A stretch of 64,000 nucleotides of DNA from Nocardiopsis mwathae (GTDB taxonomy: Bacteria; Actinomycetota; Actinomycetes; Streptosporangiales; Streptosporangiaceae), in the NCBI RefSeq assembly GCF_014201195.1, contig NZ_JACHDS010000001.1, forward strand, positions 1,240,001 to 1,304,000. Reading direction: 5' to 3'. The notes under the pieces were generated by a model. It was given only the letters and a program-made list of their open reading frames with translations, was not told the DNA's origin and made no database searches. Positions 60,427 through 64,000 of the stretch are shown piece after piece. Position numbers and translations under genes: made by a program. Position 1 is the stretch's first letter. Each line of letters begins with the position of its first letter.

Positions 60427-60829
60427 CGACCTCACCGTCTTCCTGCTCAGCCTGCTGGTCGGCTATGCCGTCATCAGCCGTGTTCCCGCGACCCTGCACA
60501 CCCCGCTGATGTCGGCGGCCAACGCGATCCACGGCGTCGTCCTCGTCGGCGCCCTGATCATCGCCATCACCGCCGACACCCCGGCCGGGTACGCCCTGGC
60601 CCTGGTGGCGACCGCGTTCGCCGCGATGAACGCCGTCGGCGGCTACGTCGTCACCGACCGGATGCTGCAGATGTTCCGCGGCCCCGGACGCCGTCCCGGC
60701 CGCGCGGGCGGCGGCGGAGCCGGCGGGGAGCACCACGGCGGCGCGGACGCGGCCGATGCCGCCGTCGATGCCGACCCCGGTGGCCCGGACGCGGCCGCCC
60801 GCCGACCCGGGACGGGAGGAGCGCCATGA
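60407..60829 (+). CDS. pntAB: NAD(P) transhydrogenase alpha subunit, membrane part
   Basis: This 140-residue membrane protein supplies the first helices of the proton channel (TVFLLSLLVGYAVISRVPATLHTPLMSAANAIHGVVLVGAL). The TPLMSAANAIHG segment is highly typical. A Gly/Ala/Asp-rich tail of about 50 residues is longer than usual. ATG at 60407 follows GGAAGGAG and lies inside the end of pntAA. Its stop overlaps pntB (ATGA). Confidence 0.92.
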   Translation: MVPEALDDLTVFLLSLLVGYAVISRVPATLHTPLMSAANAIHGVVLVGALIIAITADTPAGYALALVATAFAAMNAVGGYVVTDRMLQMFRGPGRRPGRAGGGGAGGEHHGGADAADAAVDADPGGPDAAARRPGTGGAP

Positions 60830-62241
60830 GCGCCGTGGACGTCGTCGTCCGACTCGTCTACCTGGCCGCGGCGACCCTGTTCGTCATCGGCCTGCACCTG
60901 ATGAACTCCCCGGCCACCGCACGGCGCGGCAACGTGCTGTCGGCCGTGGGCATGGGGGCGGCCGTGGCCGTGACCCTCGTCCTCCTCCTCGCCGCGCAGA
61001 CCGTCACCCCCGCCGGCTGGGCGGTGATCGCCGTCGGCACCCTCGTCGGCTCGGCCGCCGGGCTGTACGCGGCGCGCCGCGTCGCCATGACCGCCATGCC
61101 GCAGCTGGTCAGCCTCTTCAACGCGGTCGGAGGCGGGGCCGCCGCCCTCATCGGCATCCACGACTACCTGCGCTTCGGCGGTCCTGACGGGGACCTCACG
61201 CTGCTCACCACCACCGCCGTCACCCTCGACGTCATCATCGGCACCGTGGCGTTCTCCGGGTCCCTGGTCGCCTCCGCCAAGCTGCAGGGCTGGATGCCGG
61301 GCCGTCCCCTGCTGCTCCCGCTGCGCGGGGCCGTCAACCTGGTGGTGGCGGCCGTCATCGCGGTCGCCTCGGTGGGCCTCATCGCCGAGCTGGCCGGAAC
61401 GCCGGCCCTCCTGCTGATCGTGGTCGCCGCGCTGCTGCTGGGCGTGCTCGTCGTGCTGGCCATCGGCGGCGCCGACATGCCGGTGGTGGTCTCGCTGCTC
61501 AACTCGTGCACCGGCGTGGCCGTCGCCATGGCCGGGTTCGTCATCGGCAACTCCATGCTCATCATCGCGGGCGCGCTCGTCGGGGCCTCCGGCGGCATCC
61601 TCACCAAGCTCATGGCCGACGCCATGAACCGCCCCATCCGCGCCATCCTCGTCGGCGGCTACGGCACCGGCGACGCCGCCGGCGCGCTGCCCGGCGGGGC
61701 GGGCGACGGGGTGCGTACCATCGACGCCGACGACGCCGCGATCCGCCTCGCCTACGCCGGGCGCGTCATCATCGTGCCGGGTTATGGGCTGGCGGCCGCC
61801 CAAGCCCAGCACGAACTGCACGAGCTCGCCGAACTGCTGGAGGAGCGCGGGGTTCGGGTCGACTACGCGATCCACCCCGTTGCGGGCCGGATGCCCGGCC
61901 ACATGAACGTGCTGCTCGCCGAGGCCAAGGTGCCCTACTCGCAGATGCGGGAGATGGACGAGATCAACCCGGAGTTCCCCCGCGCGGCCGTGGCCCTGGT
62001 GGTGGGGGCCAACGACGTGACCAACCCGGCCGCGCGACGCCCCGGGACGCCGGTCTCCGGCATGCCGATCCTTGACGTCGACCGCGCGGAGACGGTCATC
62101 GTGGTGAAGCGCTCACTGGGTCACGGGTACGCGGGGATCGACAACGAGCTCTACACCGATCCCCGCACGCGCATGTACCTCGCCGACGCCAAGACCGCGC
62201 TGAGCGAGCTGGGCACCGCGGTCAAGACCCTGGTGGGGTGA
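60826..62241 (+). CDS. pntB: NAD(P) transhydrogenase beta subunit
   Basis: This 471-residue protein holds the remaining membrane helices and the NADP(H)-binding domain III: VRTIDADDAAIRLAYAGRVIIVPGYGLAAAQAQHELHELAELL, the later HPVAGRMPGHMNVLLAEA and VGANDVTNPAARRPGTPVSGMPI. It couples hydride transfer from NADH to NADP with inward proton movement. The membrane part shows conserved NAVGGGAAALIG. The start overlaps pntAB by four bases. Length and motifs are normal. Confidence 0.95.
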   Translation: MSAVDVVVRLVYLAAATLFVIGLHLMNSPATARRGNVLSAVGMGAAVAVTLVLLLAAQTVTPAGWAVIAVGTLVGSAAGLYAARRVAMTAMPQLVSLFNAVGGGAAALIGIHDYLRFGGPDGDLTLLTTTAVTLDVIIGTVAFSGSLVASAKLQGWMPGRPLLLPLRGAVNLVVAAVIAVASVGLIAELAGTPALLLIVVAALLLGVLVVLAIGGADMPVVVSLLNSCTGVAVAMAGFVIGNSMLIIAGALVGASGGILTKLMADAMNRPIRAILVGGYGTGDAAGALPGGAGDGVRTIDADDAAIRLAYAGRVIIVPGYGLAAAQAQHELHELAELLEERGVRVDYAIHPVAGRMPGHMNVLLAEAKVPYSQMREMDEINPEFPRAAVALVVGANDVTNPAARRPGTPVSGMPILDVDRAETVIVVKRSLGHGYAGIDNELYTDPRTRMYLADAKTALSELGTAVKTLVG

Positions 62242-62278
62242 GGGGGGACGGCCCCGGTCTCGGCGGCGGGTGCGGCCG

Positions 62279-62902
62279 TCACCGCCGCGGGCATCTCAGT
62301 TGGTGGTGGATGATCAGGTCGACGTAGACGTCGCCCAGCTCGGGCAGGGAGAGTCCGCCCTCCGGGTCGTACCAGTTAAGGATGGACTCCAGGGTCTCCA
62401 GCACGGTCCCGGCCGCCATACCGGGGCCGGCGACGCGGAAGTGGCCCTGCCCGACACCGTCGCCGATGATCTCCCGGATGTGCTCGCGGTAGAGGCGCAG
62501 CTGGTCGGAGAGTTCGCGGTAGCGCACCGGGTGGATGGCGCGGAGTGTGGGCAGGAGGGCGCGGCGCAGCTCCTCCTCGGTCCGGTGTTTCCAACAGTGG
62601 TCGATATGTCGTCGAACGAGCTGGGAAAGGCGGTCGACGGGGGATTCGGGCGAACTGAAATCGGAAATCTGACGGGCTACCAATTCCCGCGTTGAACGCA
62701 GTACGACCGCGTACATGAGATCCAGCCGGGTGGGGAAGTCCCGGCGGAATTCGACGATGCCGATGCCCGTGCGCTCGGTGATCTCCCGGGTGAGTGAGGC
62801 CATGCCCAGGCCGTGCGGCCCGTGACGCGCGAAGATCGACGTCGCTGCGTCCAGGGTGTCGGCGGCCAGGCGTGTGTCATGTGGTGAGAGGTCGGCCGTC
62901 AT
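62279..62902 (-). CDS. TetR-family transcriptional regulator
   Basis: This 207-residue regulator has the TetR DNA-binding domain (AADTLDAATSIFARHGPHGLGMASLTREITERTGIGIVEFRRDFPTRLDLMYAVV), with an expected recognition helix in GIGIVEFRRDF. The ligand-binding half is all-helical. It converges with pntB at a distance of 37 bases. ATG at 62902 or 62908 could start it. The upstream region contains cgattcggttacgaatcg (about 62958-62975), an inverted repeat that could be its operator. The ligand is unknown. Confidence 0.87.
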   Translation of the reverse strand: MTADLSPHDTRLAADTLDAATSIFARHGPHGLGMASLTREITERTGIGIVEFRRDFPTRLDLMYAVVLRSTRELVARQISDFSSPESPVDRLSQLVRRHIDHCWKHRTEEELRRALLPTLRAIHPVRYRELSDQLRLYREHIREIIGDGVGQGHFRVAGPGMAAGTVLETLESILNWYDPEGGLSLPELGDVYVDLIIHHQLRCPRR

Positions 62903-62957
62903 GATCATCTCTGGGCTGCGCCGGCCGGTGGGCGAGGCGCTGTCTTGAGGGGTAGGG

Positions 62958-62975
62958 TCGATTCGGTTACGAATC
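62958..62975. promoter_or_regulatory. Candidate TetR operator
   Basis: The sequence cgattcg-gtta-cgaatcg is an inverted repeat with 7-base arms. It lies about 60 bases upstream of the TetR gene and just past the end of the phosphodiesterase gene, where an autoregulatory operator would be expected. Confidence 0.5.
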
Positions 62976-63007
62976 GATTTCGAGGATAGCGCCGCTCGCC
63001 CGTCGAT

Positions 63008-63877
63008 TCACTCCAGAAGGTGAAATCGGGGCTCGGAAATCGTCCGACCGCCGCCCTCTGCGCCGGAAGTGAGCGGTGTTCTGCGCACCGCCGTCACCCC
63101 GTTGACGCCGTTGACGCCCAGGTGGTGATGTTCGAGGCTCGGCACGGGGACGGATGGGGCGATGGCCTCCTGTGCGGCCACCCGGCCGTGCGGATCGCCG
63201 GTCAGCTTCACGAGCTCGGTCATGTGGTCGGTGATGATCGCGTCCACGCCCATGCCGATGAGCCGGGCCATGTCGGAGAAGTCGTTGACCATCCAGGTGG
63301 AGATGGCGTACCCGTGCCGGTGGACCTCGGTCACCAGGTCGCGGGTGAGCAGCTGGTACTGCGTGTTGTAGAAGCGCGGCCGCAGCGTCTGCCACATCTC
63401 GGCGGGGGGCAGCGCGGGCCGGTCCCAGGTCAGCACCAGGTCCGCCTCGGGGCGCCGCGCCCGGATCGCGCGCAGTGCCTCGACCGACCCCGCGTAGACC
63501 ACCTGGTCCTCCAGCCCGTGCTCGTGCACCAGGTCGTCGGCGGCCAGGACGGTGTCCACCGCGTTCACGACCAGCATGAGCCGGGTCGGGCGGGGGTAGG
63601 AGACCGCCGCCAGCACCTCCATCAGGGTGGGGATGCGCTGCTCGACCTCGACCCCCAGCGACGCGATCTCGGCCAGGCTCATCTCGGTGACCGGACGGGG
63701 CAGGCCCCACAGCCGCCCGCGCGCCTCGGCGTGCATCAGCACGACGTGCCCGTCGGATGTGCGGTCCAGGTCGATCTCGACCATGTGCGCGCCCAGATCG
63801 ATGGCCGACCGGATGGCGGGCAGGGTGTTCTCGCGGAATCCCGTGGTGTCACCGCGGTGCGCGATCGCAAGCGTCAT
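63008..63877 (-). CDS. Glycerophosphodiester phosphodiesterase family protein
   Basis: This 289-residue TIM-barrel enzyme hydrolyses glycerophosphodiesters to glycerol 3-phosphate and an alcohol. Conserved parts are AHRGDTTGFRENTLPAIRSAIDLGAHMVEIDLDRTSDGHVV with the catalytic His and the metal glutamates, and late STWMVNDFSDMARLIGMGVDAIITD. The usual HD after the DG segment is replaced by HA (VLMHAEA), an uncommon change near the active site. ATG at 63877 is chosen because GGAGG lies eight bases upstream; the earlier TTG at 63883 is less likely. No signal peptide is seen. The 123 bases to the window end hold no gene. Confidence 0.87.
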   Translation of the reverse strand: MTLAIAHRGDTTGFRENTLPAIRSAIDLGAHMVEIDLDRTSDGHVVLMHAEARGRLWGLPRPVTEMSLAEIASLGVEVEQRIPTLMEVLAAVSYPRPTRLMLVVNAVDTVLAADDLVHEHGLEDQVVYAGSVEALRAIRARRPEADLVLTWDRPALPPAEMWQTLRPRFYNTQYQLLTRDLVTEVHRHGYAISTWMVNDFSDMARLIGMGVDAIITDHMTELVKLTGDPHGRVAAQEAIAPSVPVPSLEHHHLGVNGVNGVTAVRRTPLTSGAEGGGRTISEPRFHLLE

Positions 63878-64000
63878 CTCCAAACCTCCGTTACCACCGT
63901 GGCGGTGGGGGTGGACGACGATGTCCTCGGGGGGACGTGCGACAAGCGTGCCAAAGTCGGTGCCCCGATGTGGTGAAGACCGGGGAAAACGCGCTGACCC

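Noticed and set aside
59194-62241. Three-gene transhydrogenase as unusual
   Set aside because: The split pntAA-pntAB-pntB order is common in actinobacteria and alphaproteobacteria and all motifs are normal.

Overview
The window is high-GC DNA with dense, often overlapping genes, GTG and TTG starts, Tat-exported proteins, an AfsR/SARP-type regulator, an XRE/DUF397/anti-sigma-ATPase regulatory set, a DUF3516 helicase and family 2B encapsulins. Together these point to a filamentous actinomycete, most likely near Nocardiopsaceae or Streptosporangiales. The genus is inferred from gene content, not from a marker gene. Housekeeping stretches alternate with several small specialised-metabolism islands.

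Region by region: (1) 1-5162 holds the end of an SsuB/TauB-type ATPase and a carbohydrate operon (GH15 glucoside hydrolase, lipoprotein binding protein, two permeases). (2) 5272-14660 holds a split RibD-like reductase/deaminase pair, a Tat-exported phosphodiesterase, two tandem membrane-anchored esterase-fold proteins of which the first has lost its catalytic residues, a DUF3516 helicase, malate dehydrogenase and a CAU tRNA. (3) 14799-27000 is the most striking part. It is a seven-gene leftward operon with chorismate-to-4-aminophenylpyruvate genes (PapA, PapB and PapC types), an alpha-oxoamine synthase, a fused FAD amine oxidase/PrmC-like methyltransferase, a Tat-exported WD40-like amidohydrolase and a GNAT acetyltransferase. 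A divergent class II DAHP synthase feeds the pathway. I infer a 4-aminophenylalanine-derived product that I cannot match to a known cluster. (4) 27030-35403 has regulators (LuxR-type, AraC, SARP) and two related DHA2 exporters. (5) 35625-38500 has a secreted M64 peptidase and a small zinc-ribbon protein.

(6) 38521-42013 is a candidate RiPP operon: methyltransferase, a 20-residue peptide gene with a very strong ribosome-binding site, a SagB-type flavoenzyme and an MFS exporter, with an IS481 remnant next to it. (7) 43210-46966 is an MNIO (DUF692) operon: a protein with ten cysteines, the MNIO enzyme, a DUF2063 partner and a VioB-like ferritin-fold protein. (8) 48704-53004 encodes two family 2B encapsulin shell proteins and a polyprenyl synthase that is the expected cargo. 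(9) 53343-64000 has an SGNH hydrolase, a serine protease with a stand-alone copy of its own N-terminal domain, a whiJ-like regulatory set with visible candidate operators, a three-subunit NAD(P) transhydrogenase, a TetR regulator and a glycerophosphodiester phosphodiesterase.

How the parts work together: DAHP synthase raises shikimate flux; PapA, PapB and PapC convert chorismate to 4-aminophenylpyruvate; the oxoamine synthase and the oxidase-methyltransferase would then build the product; and the acetyltransferase plus exported hydrolase look like an inside-acetylate, outside-release protection pair. A near-palindromic motif occurs both before the pap operon and before the AraC gene, suggesting shared control. 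No CRISPR array, rRNA gene, prophage or replication origin was seen.
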